A DNA stretch of 60,778 bases from Flavobacteriales bacterium (GTDB lineage: Bacteria > Bacteroidota > Bacteroidia > Flavobacteriales > Flavobacteriaceae). The DNA lies in assembly GCA_011524905.1 (NCBI GenBank), contig WTJI01000052.1:1-60778 (forward strand), in the 5' to 3' direction. The notes under the pieces are model-generated. The model worked only from the letters and a program-made list of their open reading frames with translations. It did no database searches and had not been told where the DNA came from. Both the position numbers and the translations under genes were made by a program. Below are positions 35,314 through 44,510 of this stretch, in pieces (positions within the stretch are counted from its first letter, which is position 1; each line of letters opens with the position of its first letter).

Positions 35314-35557
35314 TGTGTTTGGTTTATTTTTTGCGTTCCTAATTTATAAATTTTTGTTAAAAAAATTGCCAAAACAAAAATTATTATGTCACATCATTAA
35401 AAATTTATCAAAAAAAGCTCGTGGTGTGAATTTTGGAAAACCGCTGAAGTCTAATTTTCTAGTGAAATGTGACGATTCTAAATAATAATATCCACAAAAA
35501 AAGATTTATGATAAATACATAAAATAATTAGTAATTTACGCCAAACTCTTACAACTC
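35314..35557. other. Divergent intergenic region between susC and the FG-GAP lipoprotein gene
   Basis: These 244 AT-rich bases should hold both promoters. I find no exact TAnnTTTG box on either strand. A 12-base perfect palindrome AATTTATAAATT sits at 35341-35352, 28 bases from the susC start. Short A/T runs are frequent, so this may be chance. No small gene or RNA is evident. Confidence 0.5.
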
Positions 35558-38500
35558 ATGAAGCTGATTTATCGACGAAAAACCTACTTAAAACTCATTT
35601 TGGGCGCACTTATACTATTTTTTTGTAATTGTTCTTCTGATGGTCCTAAACTTTTTTCAGCCATTTCAAGTAGCAAATCACAAGTTGTGTTTAACAATCG
35701 TATCGTTGAGAATGATTCGATTAATATCCTAGAGGAAGAATATGTGTTTAATGGTGGTGGTGTCATCGCGGCTGATTTTGATAAAGATGGTCTAAGGGAC
35801 TTATTTTTTACTGGGAATCAAGTTCCCAATCAAATATATAGGAACCTGGGTAATATGGTTTTTGAAAATCAGAGTGAGGCTGCCCAAATTGAGGCTGCAG
35901 ATCTCTGGGCTACCGGAGCTACGTATGCTGATGTTAATGGAGACGGATATTTAGACATCTACGTATGTGGCGCTATGTATAGAGCAAATAGAAAAAATAA
36001 ATTGTTCATCAATAAAGGACCGCAAGCCGATGGTAAAATTCGTTTTGAAGAATCTGCTGCCCGGTATGGTATTGATGATGCAGGAAATAGCATGGGTGCT
36101 GTGTTTTTTGATTATGATAGAGATGGCTTTTTAGATTTGTATGTACTCAACAATGAACAAAGCAAAGTACTACCTCTAACCTACAGAAAAAAAGTCACTG
36201 ATGGGAGTGCACCAAGTAATGACAAGCTCTATAGAAACAATGGTAATGGAACCTTTACTGATGTATCAAAATCTGCTGGCATCACCATCGAGGGATTTGG
36301 ATTAGGGGTTGGAATAATTGACATCAACCAAGATCAGTGGCCCGATATTTATATCGCCAATGATTACATTACTAATGACCTGTTATATGTAAATAATGGC
36401 GATGGAACATTTACCAATAAAGCTGCCGATCTATTAAAACACCAAAGTATGTTCTCGATGGGAGTAGATGTGGCTGACTTTAATAACGACGGTTATAAAG
36501 ACATCGTCTCCTTGGACATGTTGGGGGAATCGAACTACAGGAAAAAAACAACAATTTCTTACAGCAACTATGAAAAAGTAATTTTAGATCGAAAATGGAA
36601 TTATGAAACACAGCACTCAAGAAATATGCTGCATTTGGGTAATGGCAACCAACAACCTTTAAGCGAAATAGGCATGCTTTCTGGTATTTATCAAACTGAT
36701 TGGAGCTGGGCCCCACTATTTTTCGATGCTGATAATGACGGAAACAAAGACTTATTTATTACCAATGGGTTTCCGAGAGACATTACAGACAAAGATTTTG
36801 CTGATTTTCGACAATCTGTTTCTCGATTTGTTGACAGTGATATTTTGTTAGACTGTATTCCTATCGTCAAACAAAAGAATTATGCCTATCGCAATCTAGG
36901 AAATCTAGCCTTTGACGATAAAAGTGATGATTGGGGTATCGGAATACCCTCTTTTTCAAATGGGGCCGTATTTTCTGACTTAGACAATGATGGAGACCTA
37001 GACTACGTTGTTAATAATATCAATGATCTTGCTTTTGTATTTGAAAACACGACGGACAGTCAGAAAAACCATTTTCTTCAACTTACACTCGTGGGTCCTA
37101 AAAATAATCCGACAGGCATCGGTACTCAAGTCGTTTTAAGGAATTCAGAAAAAAACAGTGCTTTTCAAAGTCATACCAATTATCATACACGGGGGTATAT
37201 GTCGGGAGTTGACGACAGAATACACTTTGGACTCGGCGCAAAGGATAGTGTGGCTCGGATTGAAGTGCTTTGGCCTGATGGTCACTATCAAAAAATAGAA
37301 AATATTGCTGCCAACCAGCATTTGACAATCCATCACAAAGCTGCTGAACCAATCGCGGCGTCCCAATTGGAGTTTCCATTTGTAAGTCAAACTGACATTC
37401 CGCCCTCATTTATCGCCATACAAGATAGTATTGGTCTTACTTATACACATATTCAGCAAGACAAAGCAGACTTTCATATCCAACGATTGCTGCCCAGAAA
37501 ACTCTCAGAAAATAACCCGCAAATAGTCACTTTGGATGCCAATGGTGATGGATTAGATGATTTTGTTATAAGTGGTTCTGATGGCGCCTCACCAATCTTG
37601 TTCACACAAGACAAATTGGGGAATTTTGAACCCGCCCCATTACTCCAAAAACCTGTAGCCAAAAATTCAACTTTAGATGGGATGACTGCGCTTGACATAG
37701 ACGGAGATCAAGACAAAGATTTGCTTATTATTCAAAATATAAATGATTTCCGAAACAATCAATACACCGCAGAAATTCTTGTTTTGCTAAACGATGGGAA
37801 AGGTAAATTTAGACAAGAAAACAATCGATTTCCCAAGCTTGATTCGCAATTACAAAACCTAACAGTTATTGACTTAAATGCAGATGGACAAGCAGATGTT
37901 TTTGCTTCGGGTAAAACTAAAATACAAAGCTATCCATTCCCTGACCGCTCTATATATTTTGAAAATCAGGAAGGTCAGTTTACCGACAAAACAGCCATTG
38001 TATTTGGCGACACTTTACCTAAGGGAGCCATCCAAACGGCTATTGCTACTGATTTTAATCAAGATAATAATATGGATTTGATTGTTGGGAGTCCTTTTGA
38101 ACCCCTTCAATTTTTTATGAACCAAGAAGGGAAACTTGTCCTAGAAGTGGTGACAGAACTTAGTAAAACCAGAGGCTGGTGGCAATCGATCACAGAAATG
38201 GATATCGAACAAGACGGCGATCCAGACTACATCATCGGAAATTTGGGGCAGAATAACCCTTTCAATATTTCGGAAGAAACCCCTTTGCGAATGGTTGTCA
38301 ATGATTTGGACAGTAATGGTTTTATGGAGCCTTTGTTATTTTCTTACAACAAAGATCCTGAAGGCAACTTCAAAGAATACCCATTCACTTTTTGGGGCAA
38401 TTTAAACCGCCAAAGCCCTTTTTTTAGAAAAAAATTCAATACCTACAAAGGCTTTGCGCTTGCAGACATTGAAACGCTTTTGAGTAAGGAAGAACGGGAA

Positions 38501-38890
38501 GCTTCTACTGAAATGACAATCAATGATGACAAAAGTTATTTGTTGCGCAATCAAGGTGAAAATGGCTGGCAAATGCATGCATTACCCATTGAGGCACAGT
38601 GGGCGCCTATTTATGGTGCAACTCAACTGAAAAAAGAAAAACAATCAGAAATTTTACTCGTAGGTAATGACTACGGGAACGAACCTTTTTACGGTCCGAT
38701 GGATGCCTTTTCGGGGGTTCACCTGCGATCAGAAAAAAATCAGCTTAAGGTCGTATCAAAGGCGCATTCCCAATTTGAAGTTCCAGGCAATGCAAGAGAC
38801 ATAAAAAATATTAGAACGCAAGATGGGTCGCGTTTGGTTTTGGTTGCCCAAAATAACGGAAAGTTACTCGCCTTTAAACAAAACAACTAA
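35558..38890 (+). CDS. Large FG-GAP/VCBS-repeat lipoprotein with ASPIC/UnbV domain
   Basis: This 1110-residue surface or periplasmic lipoprotein has Cys at 23 and 25 in the lipobox region. Repeats with the calcium-binding pattern DxDxDG or DxNxDG (such as DFDKDGLRD, DVNGDGYLD, DYDRDGFLD, DADNDGNKD) cover most of the chain and predict beta-propellers. An ASPIC/UnbV domain lies near 500-600 (IGTQVVLRN, YMSGVDDRIHFGLG, VEVLWPDG-like), followed by a second set of repeats. Such proteins are frequent beside SusCD systems in marine Bacteroidota, but the function is unknown. It is divergent from susC, and its stop interlocks with tesB at 38887-38890. Confidence 0.88.
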   Translation: MKLIYRRKTYLKLILGALILFFCNCSSDGPKLFSAISSSKSQVVFNNRIVENDSINILEEEYVFNGGGVIAADFDKDGLRDLFFTGNQVPNQIYRNLGNMVFENQSEAAQIEAADLWATGATYADVNGDGYLDIYVCGAMYRANRKNKLFINKGPQADGKIRFEESAARYGIDDAGNSMGAVFFDYDRDGFLDLYVLNNEQSKVLPLTYRKKVTDGSAPSNDKLYRNNGNGTFTDVSKSAGITIEGFGLGVGIIDINQDQWPDIYIANDYITNDLLYVNNGDGTFTNKAADLLKHQSMFSMGVDVADFNNDGYKDIVSLDMLGESNYRKKTTISYSNYEKVILDRKWNYETQHSRNMLHLGNGNQQPLSEIGMLSGIYQTDWSWAPLFFDADNDGNKDLFITNGFPRDITDKDFADFRQSVSRFVDSDILLDCIPIVKQKNYAYRNLGNLAFDDKSDDWGIGIPSFSNGAVFSDLDNDGDLDYVVNNINDLAFVFENTTDSQKNHFLQLTLVGPKNNPTGIGTQVVLRNSEKNSAFQSHTNYHTRGYMSGVDDRIHFGLGAKDSVARIEVLWPDGHYQKIENIAANQHLTIHHKAAEPIAASQLEFPFVSQTDIPPSFIAIQDSIGLTYTHIQQDKADFHIQRLLPRKLSENNPQIVTLDANGDGLDDFVISGSDGASPILFTQDKLGNFEPAPLLQKPVAKNSTLDGMTALDIDGDQDKDLLIIQNINDFRNNQYTAEILVLLNDGKGKFRQENNRFPKLDSQLQNLTVIDLNADGQADVFASGKTKIQSYPFPDRSIYFENQEGQFTDKTAIVFGDTLPKGAIQTAIATDFNQDNNMDLIVGSPFEPLQFFMNQEGKLVLEVVTELSKTRGWWQSITEMDIEQDGDPDYIIGNLGQNNPFNISEETPLRMVVNDLDSNGFMEPLLFSYNKDPEGNFKEYPFTFWGNLNRQSPFFRKKFNTYKGFALADIETLLSKEEREASTEMTINDDKSYLLRNQGENGWQMHALPIEAQWAPIYGATQLKKEKQSEILLVGNDYGNEPFYGPMDAFSGVHLRSEKNQLKVVSKAHSQFEVPGNARDIKNIRTQDGSRLVLVAQNNGKLLAFKQNN

Positions 38891-39741
38891 GACTCATAAA
38901 TCCGAAATAAACCCTCTTGGGCCACAGAGACCATCAAATTTCCTTGGGCGTCATAGATATTGCCCCGGGTAAACCCACGAGCATTCGATGTGCTTGGGCT
39001 TTGAAGTCGAGTCAGTACACCCTGACTAACAGTCACAGGACGATGGAACCATAATGCGTGGTCTAAACTGGCCATCATCATTTTTTTCTTTTCCAATTCT
39101 TTTATGTGAGGGACCGACATGGCTGCCATAATCCCAAAGTCAGATATAAAAGCTAGGAGCTGATGCTTTTCTGGCGTACTAAATGTTTCCCACGATTCTG
39201 ACTGTGTCCAAAACTGGATTTGAGATAGGCCCGAATCTAGCATTGTTCTTTCAACGGGTAGAAATTGAAAAATTTGATCGAGTTCCATCCCTTTCAAAAT
39301 AGCATTACCATCCATTCGATCCATAGTTTCCTTATTGAAATAGGCTAAGACTTCTTCTTTATTTGGTGGAGAAAAATTGGGTAGAATTTCTTGATGAGAC
39401 AATCCCTTTTCATCAATTTGAAAAGAAGCCGCTAAAATAAAAATCGGTTTGTTTTTTTGCTTGGCAATCACCCTACGGGTTGTAAAACTTCCGCCATCAC
39501 GAATTATATCAACCTCATATTGTACAGGCAAACTTAAATCCCCACCTAAAATGAAATAGCTATGCAAGGAATGGCAATTCCTATCTGCTGGAACGGTTTG
39601 GTAGGCGGCATAAAGTGCTTGTGCTAAAACCTGGCCACCATATACCCGACCCCAAGGCGTAAAGAAATTTTCTCCTTCAAATTGACTGTCGCCAGTCTTT
39701 TTCAATTTGATTTTTTCGTGTAGTACATCTATTGTTTTCAT
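38887..39741 (-). CDS. tesB: Acyl-CoA thioesterase II
   Basis: This cytoplasmic enzyme hydrolyses acyl-CoA to free acid and CoA. The 284 residues form a double hotdog fold: the first half includes FFTPWGRVYGGQVLAQAL (26-43) and HSLHSYFILGGD, the second half SLDHALWFHRP and the C-terminal VSVAQEGLFR. Length and motifs match TesB. It follows manA by 12 bases, so the two are probably co-transcribed from the manA promoter. No link with the carbohydrate genes is obvious. Confidence 0.92.
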   Translation of the reverse strand: MKTIDVLHEKIKLKKTGDSQFEGENFFTPWGRVYGGQVLAQALYAAYQTVPADRNCHSLHSYFILGGDLSLPVQYEVDIIRDGGSFTTRRVIAKQKNKPIFILAASFQIDEKGLSHQEILPNFSPPNKEEVLAYFNKETMDRMDGNAILKGMELDQIFQFLPVERTMLDSGLSQIQFWTQSESWETFSTPEKHQLLAFISDFGIMAAMSVPHIKELEKKKMMMASLDHALWFHRPVTVSQGVLTRLQSPSTSNARGFTRGNIYDAQGNLMVSVAQEGLFRIYES

Positions 39742-39753
39742 AAAAAAATAAGG

Positions 39754-40734
39754 TTAGGGCATAAAGACTTCAATTACTTCAGCTTGATGACCTTTAAAAA
39801 TAATACGCTTGATTGCTGCTGGGATAAATAATACCTCCCCAAAACTTAAAGTAATCTCTTGGTCATTGACAATTAGCGTCAAATGTTTAGCAACACCAAT
39901 TAAAATTACAAACGAATCTAAATCTGAGTATGATTGTACCATTTCTCCGTTCACTAAAAGGTGCCGAGTCTTAAAGTAAGGTGAATCTACGAGTGTTTTA
40001 GCTTGATTGGGTGATTTAGTGTAATGTGTCGCATAAGCAGGAGCTGGTGCCAAATTCGCTACTGCAAGTGCCTCCTCAATATGTAAATCGCGCTTTGTGC
40101 CTGATTTGGGATCTATTCTGTCATAGTCATAAATCCGATATGTAATATCCGAAGTTTGTTGTATTTCGGCTAACATAATACCTGCACCGATAGCATGGAC
40201 AAGCCCAGTTGGGATATAAAAAGCGTCACCCCTTGCAACTTTTTCACGATGCAAAAGATTTGTCAAAGTTCCAGCCGCCAGACTTTGGGTAAATTGATCT
40301 TTCGTAAGTTCTTGGTTAAAACCCAAAATAAGTTCTGCATCATTTGCTGCATCAAGAACAAACCACATTTCGTTTTTACCAAAACTATTATGACGGGATC
40401 GTGCCCAATTGTCGTTGGGGTGAACTTGAACAGATAATGGTTTATTGGCATCAATAAATTTTATCAGTAAAGGAAATGCATTCCCAAATTGCTGAAAGAC
40501 TTTTTTTCCGACCAATTTTGATTGGTAAGTGTTTATTAAATCAGAAAGGGTTTGACCTTTAAGTGGCCCTTCAGCGACAGTCGTTTCAAAGTTCGGAACA
40601 GCAGAGAGTTCCCAGCTTTCTCCAATTTTTTCTGTACTTACACTTTTATTTAATACCGTTTTCAACTTTACTCCGCCCCATATTCGATATTGGAATATGG
40701 GCTTAAAACGTATTGGGCTATCCAGCTGTGCCAT
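39754..40734 (-). CDS. manA: Class I mannose-6-phosphate isomerase
   Basis: This zinc enzyme interconverts mannose-6-phosphate and fructose-6-phosphate. The zinc and active-site segments SVQVHPND (about 95-102) and GKNEMWFVLDA are present, and FYIPTGLVHAIGAGIMLAEIQQTSD carries further cupin ligands. The 326 residues correspond to the short Bacteroidota/Firmicutes form. The start is ATG 40734; the -7 box at 40739-40746 excludes the longer frame. A link with sulfatase and SusCD genes would suit a mannose-containing glycan, but ManA is also a housekeeping enzyme. Confidence 0.93.
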   Translation of the reverse strand: MAQLDSPIRFKPIFQYRIWGGVKLKTVLNKSVSTEKIGESWELSAVPNFETTVAEGPLKGQTLSDLINTYQSKLVGKKVFQQFGNAFPLLIKFIDANKPLSVQVHPNDNWARSRHNSFGKNEMWFVLDAANDAELILGFNQELTKDQFTQSLAAGTLTNLLHREKVARGDAFYIPTGLVHAIGAGIMLAEIQQTSDITYRIYDYDRIDPKSGTKRDLHIEEALAVANLAPAPAYATHYTKSPNQAKTLVDSPYFKTRHLLVNGEMVQSYSDLDSFVILIGVAKHLTLIVNDQEITLSFGEVLFIPAAIKRIIFKGHQAEVIEVFMP

Positions 40735-40738
40735 TGCG

Positions 40739-40746
40739 CAAAAATA
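40739..40746 (-). promoter_or_regulatory. -7 box abutting manA
   Basis: The minus strand reads TATTTTTG, a full TAnnTTTG match, four bases before the manA ATG. A transcript starting about seven bases beyond the box would be leaderless. Confidence 0.5.
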
Positions 40747-40828
40747 CAATATTATCCCCTCTTCGATTTAAAATATGAAATAATCAAATCTATTTGGCTA
40801 AGCCTTTTAAAAAGACTAATTTGAAATT

Positions 40829-42586
40829 ATGAGACTAAGCATTATAATATTAACAAGCGTAGTAGTATTATCATTACTGGGCTGTACACAGAATAGAACA
40901 GCCCCCCCTAATATTTTACTCATTTTAACGGATGATCAAGGTTATGGCGATTTGGGTTTCCATGGAAATAAAATCCTAGAAACCCCGTATTTAGATCAGC
41001 TATTTTCTGAAAGCACCAGCCTACCCAAGTTTTATGTAAGCCCAGTGTGCGCACCTACTAGAGCCAGTCTTTTAACTGGACGATATTACCAAAGAAGTGG
41101 AGTGCATGGTGTCACCCGAGGACGCGAAAGGATGCATATTGATGAAGAAACCCTGGGCGATATTCTCAAAAAAGAAGGATATCAGACTGGTATCTTTGGG
41201 AAGTGGCACAATGGCAGTAACTTCCCTTATCACCCACTCGCTCGGGGCTTTGAGAATTTTACTGGTTTTACCACTGGACATTATCCTAATTATTTTGACA
41301 CCACTATTGAAAAAAACGGTAAAACCTTCTCCACCAAAGGCTATTTGCCAGATGTATTGACCGATGAGGCTTTGCATTTTATCAAGCAATCCAAAGAAAA
41401 AAAACAACCATTCTTCTGCTATGTGGCTTTCCAAACACCACACACTCCACTTCATGTTCCAGACGCTTATTTTTATAAATACAAAGACAAGGAACTGGAT
41501 GATTTTACAGCAGCAATCTATGGGATGTGCGAAAACATAGACAGCAATATTGGGCGGCTAGTCAACCAACTCTACCAATTAGAAATAGATAAAGAGACCA
41601 TAGTTGTTTACTTGTCTGATAATGGCCCTTTGACGCTCCGTTTTAACGATGGATTGAAAGGCAGAAAAGGGTCTGTAGATGAAGGAGGTGTTCGTGTGCC
41701 ATTTAGTATTCGATGGCCCAGCAAAATTCCTGCCGGCAAAATATTAAATGGAGCATGGGCGCATATCGATGTTCTTCCTACACTTATGGATTTGATTCAA
41801 GCTAAAAGCAAGCCAAAAAACCCATTGGATGGTATCAGTTTTGCGCCCCAATTAATTGACAACGCTCATTTACCCAAAAGGACTCTTTTTGAGAACTGGG
41901 GCGGACGAATGAGGGTACTAAAAGACAGTTTGCTTCTCACGCATCAAGGGTTGTACAACCTGAATAATGATCGAGGACAACAGATTGATTTACAGGACAG
42001 CCTTCGAACAGAAAAAAAGAATTTGAAGGCTGCTTTTGATAATTGGGAAAAACAATTGCCTGAAACCCCAACAATTTTACCTTTTCAACTAGGGCTTGCA
42101 GCCGCACCTGTAGTAAAGCTTGAAGCCAGTCAAGCACAACTTTATCCTCCTTACGCCTTTCGTCAAGACAGAAGACACACGGGTATTGCTTATCACAGCC
42201 TACACGGTTGGGCCCACGACTGGATTGATTTTTGGACCCAGAAAGAAGCTTATGCCAGCTGGGATATAACAGTAGAAAAACCAACAACATATGAAGTGTT
42301 TTTTGAATACGGATTGGACCATCAAAATCAACAAGTTAAATTGGTATTAAAGGCTCAAGAGAACCAATTGAATATAGTAGACCTCCCTGTATTTGAACCC
42401 ATCGCTCTACCTGATCTCGACAGAGTCCCTAGAGAACAAGAAGCGCCTGCTATGAAGTTTAAAAATTACAAGGTGGGAGAATTGTCCTTTGTAAAAGGAA
42501 GTTATCCATTAGAACTTTTTACAAAAAAAATGGGCAAAGAAAAATCTATTGAACTAAAGTCAATTCGATTGGTACCAGTTGATTAA
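40829..42586 (+). CDS. S1-family sulfatase lipoprotein
   Basis: This 585-residue sulfatase removes sulfate esters, probably from a glycan. Lipobox LLGC gives lipidated Cys19. The formylglycine motif is CAPTR (Cys74-Arg78) within VCAPTRASLLTGR, so Cys74 would be oxidised by a maturase. Metal ligands LTDDQGYG (Asp35, Asp36) and the SDNGP segment are present. About 150 C-terminal residues (from about 425) lie beyond the usual sulfatase core and look like a small beta-sandwich, perhaps a sugar-binding add-on. It is divergent from manA. No maturase gene is nearby. Confidence 0.92.
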   Translation: MRLSIIILTSVVVLSLLGCTQNRTAPPNILLILTDDQGYGDLGFHGNKILETPYLDQLFSESTSLPKFYVSPVCAPTRASLLTGRYYQRSGVHGVTRGRERMHIDEETLGDILKKEGYQTGIFGKWHNGSNFPYHPLARGFENFTGFTTGHYPNYFDTTIEKNGKTFSTKGYLPDVLTDEALHFIKQSKEKKQPFFCYVAFQTPHTPLHVPDAYFYKYKDKELDDFTAAIYGMCENIDSNIGRLVNQLYQLEIDKETIVVYLSDNGPLTLRFNDGLKGRKGSVDEGGVRVPFSIRWPSKIPAGKILNGAWAHIDVLPTLMDLIQAKSKPKNPLDGISFAPQLIDNAHLPKRTLFENWGGRMRVLKDSLLLTHQGLYNLNNDRGQQIDLQDSLRTEKKNLKAAFDNWEKQLPETPTILPFQLGLAAAPVVKLEASQAQLYPPYAFRQDRRHTGIAYHSLHGWAHDWIDFWTQKEAYASWDITVEKPTTYEVFFEYGLDHQNQQVKLVLKAQENQLNIVDLPVFEPIALPDLDRVPREQEAPAMKFKNYKVGELSFVKGSYPLELFTKKMGKEKSIELKSIRLVPVD

Positions 42587-42647
42587 GTCTATTCTTAACC
42601 CGGTCATTAAACTTAAAAAAAGTACAGTCGTGTAACTTTAAAACAAA

Positions 42648-42684
42648 AATTCACAACGGCTTGATTAACAACTCGTTGCGAATT
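42648..42684 (-). terminator. Intrinsic terminator after tRNA-Leu
   Basis: An 11-base-pair stem (with one G-U pair) with a 15-base loop, eight bases after the tRNA 3' end, is followed on the minus strand by TTTTTGTTTT-type U-rich sequence. On the plus strand there is no T tract after it, so it serves the tRNA and not the sulfatase gene. Confidence 0.6.
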
Positions 42685-42691
42685 TATAAAG

Positions 42692-42775
42692 TACCTCGGG
42701 TGGGAATCGAACCCACACTCTGTTGCCAGAACTGGATTTTGAATCCAGCGCGTCTACCAGTTCCGCCACCGAGGT
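42692..42775 (-). tRNA. tRNA-Leu(CAA)
   Basis: On the minus strand the acceptor strands ACCTCGG and CCGAGGT pair fully. The anticodon arm is CTGGA-TTCAAAA-TCCAG with anticodon CAA. A long variable arm marks it as class II, and the T arm GTGGG-TTCGATT-CCCAC is perfect. CCA is not encoded. It has its own -7 box at 42788-42795. Confidence 0.97.
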
Positions 42776-42787
42776 GTTTGTGAATGT

Positions 42788-42795
42788 CAAAAATA
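42788..42795 (-). promoter_or_regulatory. -7 box of tRNA-Leu
   Basis: The minus strand reads TATTTTTG, 12 bases before the mature tRNA 5' end, leaving a short leader for RNase P to remove. Confidence 0.5.
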
Positions 42796-42857
42796 TGAAA
42801 TAATTCAGTCTTTATAGATTTTTGCTTCAAAAATAATGTGACCTGTAATTTTTACAT

Positions 42858-42865
42858 TAAATTTG
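42858..42865 (+). promoter_or_regulatory. -7 box of prs-rplY
   Basis: TAAATTTG matches TAnnTTTG, 17 bases before the GTG start of prs. No good TTG element is seen upstream. Confidence 0.5.
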
Positions 42866-42882
42866 CACCTCTTCTATAAAAG

Positions 42883-43815
42883 GTGGATACAGTAGCCAAA
42901 ATATTTCCCTGTACACAAAGCCAAGAACTGGCTCAACAAATTGCACAACATTTTGGAGTACCCTTAGGTAATGTTATCTTTTCACGATATAGTGATGGTG
43001 AATTTCAGCCTTCTTTTGAAGAATCTGTTCGCGGTACGCGGGTATTCATTATTGGTTCAACACATCCAAGCTCTGAAAACCTTATGGAAATGCTCCTCAT
43101 GTTGGATGCTGCGAAGCGCGCCTCTGCGCGTCACATCACAGCAGTTATGCCCTATTTTGGATGGGCACGACAAGACCGTAAAGACAAGCCACGTGTTCCA
43201 ATAGGAGCCAAATTGATTGCCAATTTGTTGGAGGCAGCAGGGGCAACACGAATCATCACGATGGATTTGCATGCAGACCAAATTCAAGGGTTTTTCGAAA
43301 GACCTGTTGATCACCTTTTCGCCTCTACCATATTTGTTCCACACCTTCAGTCCTTGAATCTTAGTAACTTATGTATTGCCTCACCAGATATGGGCGGTTC
43401 AAAAAGAGCTTATGCGTATTCTAAGTTCTTGGAATCAGATGTTGTTATTTGTTATAAACAACGTGCCAAAGCCAATGTCATATCTCATATGGAACTTATT
43501 GGTGATGTAAAAGGTAAAAATGTAGTGTTGGTCGATGATATGGTAGATACAGCCGGTACACTCACCAAGGCAGCTGAACTAATGATAGACCGGGGAGCGC
43601 TGAGTGTTCGAGCTATTTGTACGCATGCCATACTTTCAGGGAATGCCTATGAACGCATCGAAAATTCAAAGCTCGAAGAACTGATTGTCACTGACACAAT
43701 CCCCCAAAAAAAACAAAGTTCAAAAATAAAAGTGCTAAATTGCGCACCCTTGTTCGCCAACACAATGAAAAGTGTGCACCAGAACAAGTCTATACATGCT
43801 AATTTTATTAATTAA
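42883..43815 (+). CDS. prs: Ribose-phosphate pyrophosphokinase (PRPP synthetase)
   Basis: Prs makes phosphoribosyl pyrophosphate from ribose-5-phosphate and ATP for nucleotide, His and Trp synthesis. Signature segments are [20 protein letters not shown] (pyrophosphate/metal loop) and [13 protein letters not shown] (PRPP-binding loop). The 310 residues are normal length. The start is GTG 42883, since an in-frame TAA lies just upstream and homologues begin at a similar position. rplY follows eight bases later, a common pairing in flavobacteria. Confidence 0.97.
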   Translation: MDTVAKIFPCTQSQELAQQIAQHFGVPLGNVIFSRYSDGEFQPSFEESVRGTRVFIIGSTHPSSENLMEMLLMLDAAKRASARHITAVMPYFGWARQDRKDKPRVPIGAKLIANLLEAAGATRIITMDLHADQIQGFFERPVDHLFASTIFVPHLQSLNLSNLCIASPDMGGSKRAYAYSKFLESDVVICYKQRAKANVISHMELIGDVKGKNVVLVDDMVDTAGTLTKAAELMIDRGALSVRAICTHAILSGNAYERIENSKLEELIVTDTIPQKKQSSKIKVLNCAPLFANTMKSVHQNKSIHANFIN

Positions 43816-43823
43816 TTCTAAAC

Positions 43824-44444
43824 ATGAAATCGATCACAATCAACGGATCTAAAAGAGAAAGCGTAGGCAAGGTAGCGACCAAAGCCGTACGCAATGCTGG
43901 AGGAGTTCCTTGTGTGTTGTATGGTGGAGAACAACCGCTCCACTTTTCAGCCAAAGAACTAGACTTCAGTAAATTGGTTTACACACCCAACGCACACACT
44001 GTGGTTATTGCACTTGAGGATGGCACCAAAGTAGACGCTATTCTTCAGGATATTCAATTTCATCCTGTGACGGATAAAATCCTCCATGTGGATTTTTATC
44101 AACTTCACCCAGGCAAAGAAATTTCAATGAATATTCCTGTTCAACTTGAAGGCGCCGCACCAGGTGTACTTAACAGCGGTGGGGTTTTAAGACTGAACAA
44201 ACGTAAGCTTCGCGTTCGTTCACTGCCAGCCAACTTACCTGATTTTATAACTGTTGATATTTCAGGCCTAGAAATGGGAAACAAATTTTATACAGCTGAA
44301 CTCAAAAATGACAGCTATACCCTTTTACACCCAGACAACACCGTAGTATGTCAGGTCAAAGCTTCTCGTGCCTCCATCAAAGCCGTAGAATCAGCGGATG
44401 ATACTGCTGGAAACGAAGCCGCTGAAGCTGAAGCCACTGAATAA
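43824..44444 (+). CDS. rplY: 50S ribosomal protein L25/general stress protein Ctc
   Basis: This binds 5S rRNA on the large subunit. It is the long two-domain form (206 residues): L25 domain about 1-95 ([37 protein letters not shown]) followed by the TL5/CTC-type beta domain (to about 185) and a short Ala/Glu tail similar in kind to the S16 tail. It shares the prs promoter and ends at a strong terminator. Confidence 0.95.
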   Translation: MKSITINGSKRESVGKVATKAVRNAGGVPCVLYGGEQPLHFSAKELDFSKLVYTPNAHTVVIALEDGTKVDAILQDIQFHPVTDKILHVDFYQLHPGKEISMNIPVQLEGAAPGVLNSGGVLRLNKRKLRVRSLPANLPDFITVDISGLEMGNKFYTAELKNDSYTLLHPDNTVVCQVKASRASIKAVESADDTAGNEAAEAEATE

Positions 44445-44469
44445 CATAACCTTAAGGTTAAATGTGACT

Positions 44470-44500
44470 AAAAAGCATCGGTTTCTTGCCGATGCTTTTT
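44470..44500 (+). terminator. Intrinsic terminator after prs-rplY
   Basis: A 12-base-pair stem (AAAAAGCATCGG / CCGATGCTTTTT) with a seven-base loop is followed by TATTTTT. It ends only ten bases before the pth start codon. The symmetrical A and T runs could let it work in both directions, but no minus-strand gene enters it. Confidence 0.88.
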
Positions 44501-44510
44501 ATTTTTACCT

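Noticed and set aside
35341-35352. Palindrome AATTTATAAATT upstream of susC as an operator
   Set aside because: All A/T, and without a second copy or conservation data it cannot be separated from background.
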